64,000 nt of DNA, from contig NZ_AYYR01000013.1 of assembly GCF_001435975.1 (NCBI RefSeq), forward strand, positions 1 to 64,000. Direction: 5' to 3'. This document shows, piece by piece, positions 7,631-16,161 of this stretch. How positions within the stretch are numbered: position 1 is the stretch's first letter; every line of letters begins with the position of its first letter. Below the pieces are notes generated by a model. It worked only from the letters and a program-made list of their open reading frames with translations, was not told the origin of the DNA and did no database searches. This stretch comes from Secundilactobacillus collinoides DSM 20515 = JCM 1123 (lineage in GTDB: Bacteria > Bacillota > Bacilli > Lactobacillales > Lactobacillaceae). Both the position numbers and the translations under genes were made by a program.

Positions 7631-8485
7631 ATGACACAAACAACTGTAACGTTAAATAACGGGCTAGAAATTCCACAATTAGGTCTTGGGGTCTACATGA
7701 TCGACGGCGATGCTGCTACTGAGCAGGCAGTCGGTGACGCCCTGAAACTGGGTTACCGGCACATTGACACTGCGCACGCTTACCAAAACGAACGCGGGGT
7801 TGGTGCGGCGATTCAAAAGAGCGGTTTGGACCGCAATGACATCTGGGTCACTTCAAAACTGTGGCCGAGCGACTACGGGGAGGCGAAGACCCCGGTTGCC
7901 ATTGATAAAATGCTTGCTCGGTTAGCAACGGATCACGTTGATTTATTGTTGCTGCACCAGCAGTTTGGCGATTACTTGGGTGCTTGGAAGGCCATGGAAA
8001 ATGCGGTTAATACTGGCAAAGTTCGGGCAATCGGTCTCAGTAATTTTGATGGCGACCGCTTGGACGATATACTGACCAACGCCACCATTCAGCCCGCAGT
8101 GATGCAGGTGGAGCTGCACCCATACTTCCAGCAACAGGCGCTCAAGGCAAAATTAGCCGCGGTGGGCACCAAGTTTGAGTCGTGGTATCCGCTGGGACAC
8201 GGTGACGCTGCACTGTTGAACGAACCAGTCCTCGTTGAGCTGGGCCGCAAGTATGACAAGTCAACCGCCCAAATCGTTTTGCGGTGGCACGTACAATCTG
8301 GCCACATTGTTTTTCCAAAAACCACGAACCCGCAACACATGCAAGACAACCTGGATATTTTTGATTTTGAATTAACGGCTGATGACATGGCAAAGATTGA
8401 CGCACTGGATAAGAATCAGCGGTATTTCGAAATGACTTTGAATCAGCAGAAGGCGCAGTTTGAAAGTTGGACACCGGCAGATTAA
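7631..8485 (+). CDS. Aldo/keto reductase (2,5-diketo-gluconate reductase-like)
   Basis: 284-aa NADPH-dependent (beta/alpha)8-barrel reductase of aldehydes and ketones. The catalytic tetrad is visible: Asp46 and Tyr51 in GYRHIDTAHAYQNE, Lys76 in VTSKLW, and His109 in LLLLHQ. Family signatures VRAIGLSNF and the C-terminal cofactor-binding segment IVFPKTTNPQHMQDNLDIF are present. The ATG at 7631 is preferred over the TTG at 7625 because the AGAAAGGATG box then has normal spacing. It ends the 5.8-8.5 kb cluster, with a strong terminator downstream, and probably helps remove reactive carbonyls together with the neighbouring dehydrogenases. Confidence 0.92.
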   Translation: MTQTTVTLNNGLEIPQLGLGVYMIDGDAATEQAVGDALKLGYRHIDTAHAYQNERGVGAAIQKSGLDRNDIWVTSKLWPSDYGEAKTPVAIDKMLARLATDHVDLLLLHQQFGDYLGAWKAMENAVNTGKVRAIGLSNFDGDRLDDILTNATIQPAVMQVELHPYFQQQALKAKLAAVGTKFESWYPLGHGDAALLNEPVLVELGRKYDKSTAQIVLRWHVQSGHIVFPKTTNPQHMQDNLDIFDFELTADDMAKIDALDKNQRYFEMTLNQQKAQFESWTPAD

Positions 8486-8578
8486 CTCGTTGGTGAGCAT
8501 TATTATTCCGAATAGTCAGAGCCCAAATTTAACCCGTTTTTCGGAAACGAGCGGCATGATAGTGCATAAAATATACAT

Positions 8579-8629
8579 GGAACCTTGGTCAAAAAGACAC
8601 GCTAGTCTTTTTCGGCAAAGGTTCCTTTT
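8579..8629 (+). terminator. Terminator after the aldo/keto reductase
   Basis: GGAACCTT (8579-8586) pairs with AAGGTTCC (8618-8625), with an inner AAAAAGAC/GTCTTTTT stem, then TTTT. Confidence 0.85.
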
Positions 8630-8724
8630 GCTTATTGCCCAAAATGGGTTACACCGTTGCCTGACTGGTATTTCGCGCCCGTTTTCTCTATACTTTAACT
8701 AAAACGAGGAAACGGGGTGTCATC

Positions 8725-9309
8725 ATGAAGCTCACTGGGTTTGAAGATCTGCGCGTGCAGAAAACCGTCACCGCCATTTATACAGCGTTCGAGTCGTTGA
8801 TTACTGAACGGCCGTACGAAAAGATTACTGTCAAAGAACTGGCGGAACGCGCACAGATCAACAAGAAAACGTTCTACCGTTACTACCCGACGTTGGATGA
8901 TTTGCTGGCGGAGATGCAGGCGCGATACTCACAGGAATATTTGAAGGAGATCGGTAGCTTTCAGTACCCGCGTGATTTAGATAAGAGCGTCCGGTCGTTT
9001 ATCGAATACTCGGCCAAGCAGGGACCGGCGTACGATAAGATCACGATTGGCGGCACCTATACGGGCATTCGCCAACAGATGATCGACGTGGTGATGCACG
9101 ACACGTGGGCTAAATCTCGTGAGTTTCAGCGCCTGAACGACTGGCAGCAACGCTTGTTGATCAACTTCGTACAGGAAACGGGGCTGAGCGCATACCGGCA
9201 GTGGATCCTGTCTGACCGGGAAGCCCCAATGGAAACGTTGATTCAGGCCACGATTGCACTGATGCATGGCGGCGTGGATGCGTTTTTAAAAACTATGCCG
9301 CAGCAGTAA
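8725..9309 (+). CDS. TetR/AcrR-family transcriptional regulator
   Basis: 194-aa all-helical repressor. The N-terminal DNA-binding domain reads ITVKELAERAQINKKTFYRYYPTLDDLL (about residues 34-61), a typical TetR helix-turn-helix; the remainder is the ligand-binding core. The ATG follows ACGGGGTG, a moderate ribosome binding site. The promoter includes CGCCCGTTTTCTCTATACT and, after the start site, GAAACGGGG, an inverted pair that may be its own operator. It is placed directly after the acetyltransferase / NTF2-like / aldo-keto reductase cluster and shares the CCCGTTTT word with their upstream elements, so local control is plausible but unproven. Confidence 0.88.
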   Translation: MKLTGFEDLRVQKTVTAIYTAFESLITERPYEKITVKELAERAQINKKTFYRYYPTLDDLLAEMQARYSQEYLKEIGSFQYPRDLDKSVRSFIEYSAKQGPAYDKITIGGTYTGIRQQMIDVVMHDTWAKSREFQRLNDWQQRLLINFVQETGLSAYRQWILSDREAPMETLIQATIALMHGGVDAFLKTMPQQ

Positions 9310-9604
9310 GGCTCGCAGACAGTCAACTAGCTTGAATTTAAGTGATTTGGGCTGTGCCATTATGCCGTTGACGCGCAAACTGACGCTGATACGATATTAT
9401 TTGCAAGCCTGCTTTTTTCTAAAAGACGGCAACACTAGTGGTTACTGAATGTACCGGTATGCTGCCACACTTGGCGTGGTATCGTCTGTTCGTTCTTTAT
9501 TGGCTGTTGCAAAGGCAGTCGAATCCTTGTCTTTGCTTATCATGTGGCAAGTTGGTTGAGAGCTTACTGGCGGGCGTTCATTTTTCCTTCTGACGGACAA
9601 CAAT
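9310..9604. other. Intergenic, nothing recognised
   Basis: About 300 bp after the TetR gene without a frame that has both a ribosome binding site and protein-like composition. Confidence 0.4.
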
Positions 9605-9647
9605 AAAACGCCAAGGCCCACGTTCACACGTTTGCCTTGGCGTTTTT
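9605..9647. terminator. Bidirectional terminator between tetR and merR
   Basis: AAAACGCCAAGG (9605-9616) pairs perfectly with CCTTGGCGTTTT (9635-9646), followed by T on the plus strand. It serves the converging TetR (+) and MerR (-) genes. Confidence 0.85.
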
Positions 9648-9693
9648 GAGATGTTTAATTAGCGTTAACTATCCAAAATCAAATCGGCGGATG

Positions 9694-10116
9694 CTATTCC
9701 TTGCTTTCGTCTTCCAGCTTTGCGTCATGCTCGCGCTCCAGTGCTTCCATTTCGGACTCGGCGGTTTTCATGTGGTCGTAGAAGTGGTCAAGCTTGAAGT
9801 GCAGGTGGTCGATGGCAGCCTGCAAGTCGTCGCGGCGCTCTTCCATTTCAGTAAGCTGTTCGCGCAGAAGATCTTGCTGTTCTTGGTCGTTTTCCTCTTG
9901 AGAGTCGAAGAGCTGAATGTACTTACGCAGATTTTCGATGGACATGCCGGCTGCGCGCATTTGTTTGACGAAGTTGATGCGGCGGATGATGCGGTCATCG
10001 ATTTCACGGTTGCCGGTCTCGCTGCGGTCGATGGCGGGAATCAGCAGTTCTTTTTCGTAGTAGCGGATGGCGGCGGAGGAAACGCCGGTGCGTTCGCTGG
10101 CTTCTTTGATGTTCAT
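9694..10116 (-). CDS. MerR-family transcriptional regulator
   Basis: 140-aa activator. It has an N-terminal winged HTH (MNIKEASERTGVSSAAIRYYEKELLIPAIDR) with the classic IRYYE motif, a second MerR helix-turn-helix half (RRINFVKQMRAAGMSIENLRKYIQL), and a long C-terminal dimerisation coiled coil rich in Glu and Arg. It lacks the cysteine pairs of metal sensors, which fits an AdhR/NmlR-like electrophile sensor group rather than metal resistance. The ATG at 10116 is chosen because GAGGTG lies 7 nt upstream. It is the only MerR protein in the window, so it is the prime candidate for the five promoters with 19-bp spacers, two of which flank the divergent SDR and NAD(P)H-binding genes just upstream of it. 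Confidence 0.9.
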   Translation of the reverse strand: MNIKEASERTGVSSAAIRYYEKELLIPAIDRSETGNREIDDRIIRRINFVKQMRAAGMSIENLRKYIQLFDSQEENDQEQQDLLREQLTEMEERRDDLQAAIDHLHFKLDHFYDHMKTAESEMEALEREHDAKLEDESKE

Positions 10117-10213
10117 AGTGGTCACCTCGGTTGGTAGTTGTTTGCTCCATTATAAGTCTTATTGGCTGAAATGTAGCGTTTAATGACAGGTGTTGATGAA
10201 GAATCGTTGAAAT

Positions 10214-10257
10214 GATAAAGACGCTCTGCGGCCATGGCGGCTTAGGGGCGTCTTTAT
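10214..10257 (-). terminator. Hairpin between SDR and merR genes
   Basis: ATAAAGACGC (10215-10224) pairs with GCGTCTTTAT (10248-10257). The T-run is weak, so partial read-through into merR is possible. Confidence 0.55.
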
Positions 10258-10261
10258 TGGG

Positions 10262-11101
10262 TTATTCACCAGCTGGGAAGTCAGTGGAGGCAGCTAATTT
10301 GGTCTGCGTCTTGTAGTCAGCAACACGCTTTTCCAACGTTGCGATGGTGTTCTTCAAGGCGTCTGAGCCTAAGACCATCCGCAGCGGTGCTGGTTCTTGA
10401 TCAGCTGATTCGATGATGCGCGCAGCCATCCGGGCAGGGTCGCCAGGGGCTAAACCGTTAGCTGGATCCAGCATCTGCTTAAAGGCGTGGGCTGGGTTAC
10501 CTTCGTAGGCTGGTAATTCAGTTGCAACCTGCGCACTGCCGTACCGGAATTCAGTCCGGGCACCACCGGGTTCAACGATGGTCACACCAATGTTGAAGGC
10601 GCCAACCTCTTGGGCAACGGATTCCGCAAAGCCTTCGATACCGAACTTAGCGGCGTGATACATTGAGTTGCCCGGGAAGGCGACTTGGCCACCGTAGGAT
10701 GAAATCTGAATGATGCGGCCGTGACCCTGAGCACGGAAGTGAGGGAGGACGGAACGAATCATTTGGATCGAACCGGTCAGATCAGTGCCGATAATTTTGT
10801 TGACCTGGTCGTCAGTTAATTCTTCAGCGGCCCCGAACAGGCCGTAGCCGGCGTTGTTGACAAGCACGTCGACCGTGTCGTGTTCGTTGAAGATGGCGTC
10901 AACGGTTTGGTGAATCGCTTGAGTATCGGTAACGTCGAGAATCTTGCTGAAGAAGGTGTCAGGGTACTGAACTTCAAAGTCCGCAATCTTCTTAGTGTTC
11001 CGCACCGTGCCAATAACTGTGTTGCCGCTTGCCAGTAATTGTGCCGTCAGTTGGTGACCGAAACCACTTGAAACGCCTGTAATTAACCATGTTTTTGTCA
11101 T
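10262..11101 (-). CDS. Short-chain dehydrogenase/reductase
   Basis: 279-aa classical SDR, an NAD(P)-dependent oxidoreductase acting on carbonyl or hydroxyl substrates. The cofactor motif TGVSSGFG is at residues 8-15, the NNAGYG motif near 86, and the catalytic Ser and Tyr-x-x-x-Lys in QISSYG and YHAAK. The length and the C-terminal PGGARTEFR segment resemble the SDR group often annotated as oxidoreductases of unknown substrate. Its promoter (11144-11174) is a MerR-type promoter, and the MerR gene lies just downstream on the same strand. It is divergent from the NAD(P)H-binding gene at 11368, with which it shares the control region. Confidence 0.92.
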   Translation of the reverse strand: MTKTWLITGVSSGFGHQLTAQLLASGNTVIGTVRNTKKIADFEVQYPDTFFSKILDVTDTQAIHQTVDAIFNEHDTVDVLVNNAGYGLFGAAEELTDDQVNKIIGTDLTGSIQMIRSVLPHFRAQGHGRIIQISSYGGQVAFPGNSMYHAAKFGIEGFAESVAQEVGAFNIGVTIVEPGGARTEFRYGSAQVATELPAYEGNPAHAFKQMLDPANGLAPGDPARMAARIIESADQEPAPLRMVLGSDALKNTIATLEKRVADYKTQTKLAASTDFPAGE

Positions 11102-11143
11102 ATTTAAGAACTCCTTTTGTTGTTTGACTTGATTACAGGACCT

Positions 11144-11174
11144 ACTTTACGACCTTGAAGTAACTTGAAGGCAA
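11144..11174 (-). promoter_or_regulatory. MerR-type promoter of the SDR gene
   Basis: On the minus strand, TTGCCT (plus 11169-11174) and TAAAGT (plus 11144-11149) are 19 bp apart. The spacer and flanks form the dyad CCTTGAAGTAACTTGAAGG (one mismatch pair). Confidence 0.75.
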
Positions 11175-11303
11175 GCGTTTTTTGAAAAAAATTTAAAAAA
11201 GTTTTCGTGCGTAAATGTCTGCCTATTATTGATGGAGATATTGGCGTCTGATCCATAATCTTTCAAGATTTGAGAACTGGGTCGAAATTTTTTTACAAAA
11301 GGC

Positions 11304-11334
11304 TTGCCTTGCAGTAACTTGAAGGTATTATAGT
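11304..11334 (+). promoter_or_regulatory. MerR-type promoter of the NAD(P)H-binding gene
   Basis: TTGCCT (11304-11309), a 19-bp spacer containing GCAGTAACTTGAAGG, then TATAGT (11329-11334). The half-site AGTAACTTGAAGG is identical to that at 11144-11174. Confidence 0.75.
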
Positions 11335-11367
11335 GATCTCAACAAAACAAATAGGGAGGATTCACAC

Positions 11368-11967
11368 ATGACAAACGTATTAATTATTGGTGCAACAGGA
11401 ACAGTTGGCGGCACGACTCGGCGGTATTTTTTGGACCACACGGATGACCAGTTGACGCTGATGGCCCGCAACACGAATCGTCTGGGCAACGTCGACGCGT
11501 CCCGCGAGACTGCCATTGCCGGCAGTGTGACGGATGCCGCCACGTTGAAGATTGCCTTACAGGGTCAGGACGTTGTATTTGCGGCGTTGAGCGGTAGCTT
11601 AAAAACGATGGCGCAGGCGTTGGTCGCAGCGATGGATCAAAGCGACGTGAAACGCCTCTTGTTTATCACGTCCATGGGCATTTATGACGAAATCCCAGCA
11701 TCAATGGGCGGCGGTAATGTCTCCCAGAACCCGGTTCTGCGGCCGTATCGAGAGGCAGCGGATGTCATCGAGGCTTCTGACCTGGATTACACGATTATCC
11801 GTCCCGGTTGGTTTGACAACGGCAGCACCGACTACGAAATTACCCACAAGGGTGAACCGTTCGGCGGCCATGATGTGGCGGTAGAAAGTATTGCCGATCT
11901 GGTGACCCGGTTGGCGCACGACCCGAAGTTGGGATTGCGGGATAGTTTGGGCATCAATCGAAAATAA
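11368..11967 (+). CDS. NAD(P)H-binding (NmrA/atypical SDR) protein
   Basis: 199-aa Rossmann-fold protein beginning TNVLIIGATGTVGGTTRRYF, a GxxGxxG dinucleotide-binding motif. It lacks the YxxxK pair at the classical SDR spacing, placing it among atypical SDRs such as YwnB/NmrA-like NAD(P)-binding proteins (the TIIRPGWFDNG block is typical). These act as quinone or flavin reductases or redox-linked regulators. AGGGAGGA precedes the ATG. It is divergent from the SDR gene and driven by a MerR-type promoter. A similar protein is encoded at 29977. Confidence 0.88.
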   Translation: MTNVLIIGATGTVGGTTRRYFLDHTDDQLTLMARNTNRLGNVDASRETAIAGSVTDAATLKIALQGQDVVFAALSGSLKTMAQALVAAMDQSDVKRLLFITSMGIYDEIPASMGGGNVSQNPVLRPYREAADVIEASDLDYTIIRPGWFDNGSTDYEITHKGEPFGGHDVAVESIADLVTRLAHDPKLGLRDSLGINRK

Positions 11968-11985
11968 TAATCACATGTGAATGAT

Positions 11986-12022
11986 AAAGGACCAGCTGCA
12001 CAAGGGTGTGGCTGGTCCTTTT
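11986..12022 (+). terminator. Terminator
   Basis: AAAGGACCAGC (11986-11996) pairs with GCTGGTCCTTTT (12011-12022). Confidence 0.85.
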
Positions 12023-12629
12023 ACCTTTCTGGAATTTGCAAAAAGTCGTTTCATGGCCTTCATTGACGAGCGTTTTGAGAATCAAAACACGCCTGCTTAC
12101 ACTGTCAACTGGGCAAAAGAGTGAAAAATAAAAATGAGTTTTTTCTGAGTAAACGCCCATTTTGTAATACTGAATTTTATAAAAATAACCCATAATTACC
12201 GGTGATGTATGCAAAAATCACACATTAATTGTGTAAAATTCACAAGCCAATCATAATATTAAGTTATTAAGTGATAAGCGAATACAATGTCAGCCATTAA
12301 CGGTGTTGATTGAAACCTATATAAGATTAGGAATACTTTATATGCTTTATAATAAATATATGTCTGACTTAAAACAATTGCCTTTAATCTCGATATAGTT
12401 TTGTGAAAAAGGCAGTTTAGGTATTGATTGTGATAAAGGGCATTAACTATATTTACAAGAAAGTTACAGGAATGTTACATTTGACATAGCAATAAAATCT
12501 TATGGTAAGGTACTTCATATCGAAATAATGACGACCAGGCCTGGTGTTTATTTTGATGTTTCATACAACTCATGAGTTGATTGTTCACACCTATGTCAAC
12601 TATTTTGGGAGATGTAACTGATTTCAAAA
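12023..12629. other. AT-rich intergenic region upstream of the surface-protein gene
   Basis: About 600 bp without a supported gene. A TTGACA at 12481-12486 has only a poor -10 partner (GGTAAG at 17 bp). A GGGAGATG ribosome binding site at 12607-12614 serves the surface protein. Confidence 0.45.
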
Positions 12630-14381
12630 TTGAGTAGGAACAACCGCAAACAGATGCAGCAAAATGCTGATCCGGTGGCGACTTTGAAGCTTTATAAGTC
12701 AAAGTCGCGCTGGATTGTTAGTAAGCAAGTTACAGGAGTAATCGTAGCGGCTGCTGTAGTGAGTGCAGGGCTTGTTTTTGGAAATTTTGATCAGGTGTCA
12801 GCCAACGCTATTTTGGAATCACCTAATGAAGAAGCGATATGTCAAGATTCTGAAAAACATCATTCAGGCGATGTTCCAAAAAAGAGTAGTGCAGGTGCTC
12901 AGGAGAACGCCATTCCAAGTAACGATGATTTATCAGCGATGCCGCAGGATAATGTTGAGACTGATACAAATAGCAGCAGTCCGGATAACTCAAGCAGTGT
13001 GGATCAGCAAGTTAATAATAAGACAATTTCCGGTGACCAGGCAGACAACAATTCTGTAGATACTAATCGATCAATTACTAGTATCGACCTTGGCGTTTCA
13101 AATGATTCTGAAATTGAACAAGCAAAAATGCAAGCGAAGTTAGAATATGAAAAAGCTGGTACACCTCAACAGATTACGGCTGATAAGGCAACTGAGCAAC
13201 AAAATCAGGGCAGTACCGGTAGGAAAAATCAAAATGATCGCCTTCATTATTCTGCTCATAATTCTAGTCATTCGGTTAGCCTTACCAGGTCCACTTGGTA
13301 CTCTAAAAACGGGGCGCTGACAAAGCGGCAGGTAAGCACAGTTACGTCGCTGAACAGTATTCAATCACCAGAAGAATTGCGAATGACTATTAAAAAGAAT
13401 GCGAACGCGACTCAATTCACCAATTTTGATTGAAGCTTGTTGCAATTCCCAAATCAGATAATCATTAGTACAACCTTTAATTATATTTCAAAACTGGATA
13501 TGAATATTCAGTTAGAAACAAACGCTAGTGGTTTAGATTCGTTTGCGACCAGCATTGGTTTCGGGTTTGTGGACAATCATGCATCGACAGTGCTTATTAC
13601 ACCCATGCAATCTGGGCAAATTTTCAAAAACAAAACAAGTGTCCTTATTTTGAGTAAGATTGGCTACCATAGCTACTCAATGATGACTGGCCAAAGTAGC
13701 ATTGAATCCAAATATTTAATTATTGAGACGCAGGGTTCGGACAAGGTGTTATATTCAAACGGTACTAATCCAGTTTGTGTTCTAGTTTCAAAACGCCAAT
13801 TTGCTTTTGCAAGTTTAACCCAGATCAGTGTTTTTCCAAAAACGGATGAACCTACTAGTGATAATCATGCCAACACCTCTCATAAATCCGGCAATTCAAC
13901 ATCTTCGACAAATGATAAAGAAGGTGACAGTTCAACAGAAACATCAAATATGCCTGAATCAGTAGTAAAACTAACTAATAGCCCTCGGATAGACGACCCT
14001 GTTTCAGGACTGCATTATGGGAATAGTGACGAACAAACTGGAATAAATGAGAAGGAAGAACCACAAAACATTTCAAAAAAACGTTCGCGTAAGATCTCAC
14101 AATTGCATTCCCAAAGAACAGATAATCCCCACGTTGATTGTACAGGCAACACTGCTTCGTTAGCTCCAACTAGCGATGGCAGCGCAAGTACCTGTAAAAA
14201 AACAATCGCTAGTGAGGTCTCTTCCTCCCCGAAGACACCTCAAAATGCAACAAATGTTGATGCTCAAACATTGCCACAGACGGATGAAGAGCAACCCAGT
14301 TCCATACCAGGCTGGGGCATCCTTGGTTTATTAGTCTCCTGTTTGGGTTTTGGTGTTGCAAAACGTAAACGAGAAGGGTAA
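12630..14381 (+). pseudogene. Sortase-dependent (LPQTxE) surface protein, split by an in-frame TGA
   Basis: One frame of 584 codons is broken only by a TGA at 13431-13433; both sides are in the same frame. The N-terminus has a KxYKxGKxW-like export signal (LYKSKSRWIV, then a hydrophobic helix ending in VSANA). A Ser/Asn/Asp/Gln-rich stalk follows. The middle (after the TGA) looks like a globular adhesin or lectin-like domain (SGLDSFATSIGFGFVDNHAS). The C-terminus is a cell-wall sorting signal: LPQTDE, a hydrophobic segment GILGLLVSCLGFGV and the positive tail AKRKREG. LPQTxE is the sortase motif used in lactiplantibacilli and relatives. The start is uncertain: TTG 12630 is far from the GGGAGATG box at 12607, and in-frame CTG 12618 or ATT 12621 are better spaced. 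Without suppression the product would be secreted but not anchored. Confidence 0.75.
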
Positions 14382-14447
14382 TAACCTAAAGTAGTTAACT
14401 GACCTTTATGCAGTAGATTTCACAATATTGTTTCCATTCCCCTTTAA

Positions 14448-14479
14448 AAGAACCCCAGCCATGTGCGGCTGGGGTTCTT
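14448..14479. terminator. Bidirectional terminator
   Basis: AAGAACCCCAGCC (14448-14460) and GGCTGGGGTTCTT (14467-14479) form a perfect 13-bp stem with a 6-nt loop between converging genes. Confidence 0.85.
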
Positions 14480-14507
14480 GCTATGATTGCTGACTAATTA
14501 TCGAAAC

Positions 14508-15035
14508 TCATTCACCCACATAGGGCTTAGACAAAACATCAATCACTGTCATGCGTTTAAAGTTGTCAGTTTGTTTGATCACGCGTCCCATGTCGCCCTG
14601 ATTTCGTTTGTAGTCAACGACAAGTCGGCCAACGTATTCGCTAAACTTCGGGTTCAACGTCAACGGATAATGATTGTACATGCCGTTGGGCGTCACTGCA
14701 ATTTCGGCATGATCGAAGCAGCCGATAAATAACCATGAATCTCTAGTTTTGTAGCGCACAAACTGTAGCACTAACTGGTTTGGCTTTAGTTTGTAGTCGC
14801 TTCGGACACGTTTAGGATACGGCAGATTTAATCGCGAATAGGCGGCTTCAGTTTTGCTGATATACCCGATGTATTGCATGAGCTTATCGCGCTGACCATG
14901 AATAAAATAATCGAGCGGATTTTGCAGTTCTTCGCTAAAATCAGCTGGGTGTTCATTGTTAATGACGACTGGGTAAGTGCTGAGTTCATTGTCATTAAGG
15001 TTGAATAGATCTTGTAACGTTTGGTAGTTTGACAT
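14508..15035 (-). CDS. Uncharacterised protein, possibly a truncated GIY-YIG nuclease relative
   Basis: 175 aa from an ATG at 15035. A GTGGGG box lies upstream, and a TATACT -10 box near 15074-15079 argues against the longer frame opening at 15137. No signal peptide or membrane helix is seen. The segment VLQFVRYKTRDSWLFIGCFDHAE, followed by SEYVGRLVVDYKRNQGDMGRVI and VIDVLSKPYVGE, recalls the N-terminal domain of larger proteins in which a C-terminal GIY-YIG endonuclease domain follows. Here the protein stops right after that domain, at the terminator. If the resemblance is real (recalled from memory, not searched), this is a truncated remnant or stand-alone N-domain without the nuclease. Confidence 0.5.
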   Translation of the reverse strand: MSNYQTLQDLFNLNDNELSTYPVVINNEHPADFSEELQNPLDYFIHGQRDKLMQYIGYISKTEAAYSRLNLPYPKRVRSDYKLKPNQLVLQFVRYKTRDSWLFIGCFDHAEIAVTPNGMYNHYPLTLNPKFSEYVGRLVVDYKRNQGDMGRVIKQTDNFKRMTVIDVLSKPYVGE

Positions 15036-15198
15036 TGTTTTCCCCACGAGTTCGAAATTTTTGACACCTTTAAAGTATATCCGAACGGGAACTCCCATGT
15101 GGATTAATTTAGAAATATTCCTAAATTGAATAGTCAATTTGTTTAATTCTGTACGGATTGTGATTTAGCCAACAAATGCTTGACCAAGTGAAGCAAAA

Positions 15199-15230
15199 TT
15201 GACACGCTTGTACCAACTTGGTGGTACGAT
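15199..15230 (+). promoter_or_regulatory. Promoter region with palindrome upstream of the protease gene
   Basis: TTGACA (15199-15204) is followed by GTACCA (15210-15215) and TGGTAC (15222-15227), an inverted repeat in the promoter spacer, then ACGAT. This suggests regulated expression of the secreted protease, but the -10 match is weak. Confidence 0.4.
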
Positions 15231-15271
15231 ATTGCCAGGGAGAGGTTGACACTTTCTAAGGAGTGATTGAC

Positions 15272-15976
15272 ATGATCCAACTCACAAGAAAGCGTCAACT
15301 AGCGTTATTGTTACTCACGATGATCTTAGCAATTATTCCCCCAGTCGAGAGTTTGGCCGCCATCACTCCGGTGTACCCGTGCCGCTTTCCAACGGCGACA
15401 GCGACGGTCAAACTCAACGTGGGTGGTTACTACGGCAAAATATGGCAAAAGGCCATTCAGGCTTGGAATAAAACAGGGGTGTTTTCGTTCAAACTCACGA
15501 CAGCATCAAACGCGCAAATTCAAATTACAGGATTGCCAAAAGGGGCGTATTCCACGACATATGTTGGCATGACATACATCTATCACGATAACAACGGCAA
15601 TATTTCCAGTGATCAAACGTACCTCAACACCGCGTTGTTAAAAGCTGCGCACTATACGAAAACTCAGGACGTGCACGTGGCGGAGCACGAATTAGGCCAC
15701 ACGGTCGGGCTGGCACACAATCCGGGTGAAAAAAGTGTGATGTACTATGCCAACCGTTATTATCCGATTGAAGCCGTCGATAGTGAGGCAGTTCGCACGC
15801 ACTATGCGATGAGCACTGCCGAAGATCGTATTTTGACGATGCCGAGTGCGGATTCGATGACCAAACAGGGCATCCGTCGGCTGATGCTGTTTGATTCAGC
15901 GCTGAATCCCCTGAGCGTTGATCATGATATTCAGTTTGTGAAAGTATCGGATGATGAGCCGATTCCGTTCACGTAA
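15272..15976 (+). CDS. Secreted matrixin-type (M10-like) zinc metalloprotease
   Basis: 234 aa. The N-terminus has a basic head, a hydrophobic core (ALLLLTMILAIIPP) and a probable cleavage after SLAA, so it is secreted. The zinc-binding motif HELGHTVGLAH (HExxHxxGxxH) lies near residue 139, followed by a Met-turn candidate SVMYYANRYYP, as in matrixin/metzincin peptidases. Typical substrates are extracellular proteins; here it may process surface or environmental proteins. AAGGAG lies 8 nt before the ATG at 15272 (an upstream GTG at 15263 overlaps that box and is rejected). The gene stands alone, with its own promoter and terminator. Confidence 0.88.
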   Translation: MIQLTRKRQLALLLLTMILAIIPPVESLAAITPVYPCRFPTATATVKLNVGGYYGKIWQKAIQAWNKTGVFSFKLTTASNAQIQITGLPKGAYSTTYVGMTYIYHDNNGNISSDQTYLNTALLKAAHYTKTQDVHVAEHELGHTVGLAHNPGEKSVMYYANRYYPIEAVDSEAVRTHYAMSTAEDRILTMPSADSMTKQGIRRLMLFDSALNPLSVDHDIQFVKVSDDEPIPFT

Positions 15977-16041
15977 CACCCAAAAAAATGTCATTTTCCA
16001 TTTTTTTGAGGTTCTTAAAACACCATGTTTGAAGAGAAAAT

Positions 16042-16080
16042 AAAAAGCGCCGTTTCATCAGCAGTGAACGGCGCCTTTTT
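16042..16080 (+). terminator. Terminator after the protease gene
   Basis: GCGCCGTT and AACGGCGC form a GC-rich stem flanked by A- and T-runs. A smaller A/T hairpin (AAAAAAATG/CATTTTTTT) lies at about 15983-16011. Confidence 0.85.
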
Positions 16081-16161
16081 GTTTCGAAAAACAATCTGTT
16101 AATAGGATCCTTAGCTTAGGAAAATAGGCGCCACACACAGGACTCAATGTTTTTACAGTCC

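Noticed and set aside
9442-9627. 61-codon minus-strand frame between tetR and merR
   Set aside because: It overlaps the bidirectional terminator and lacks a ribosome binding site.
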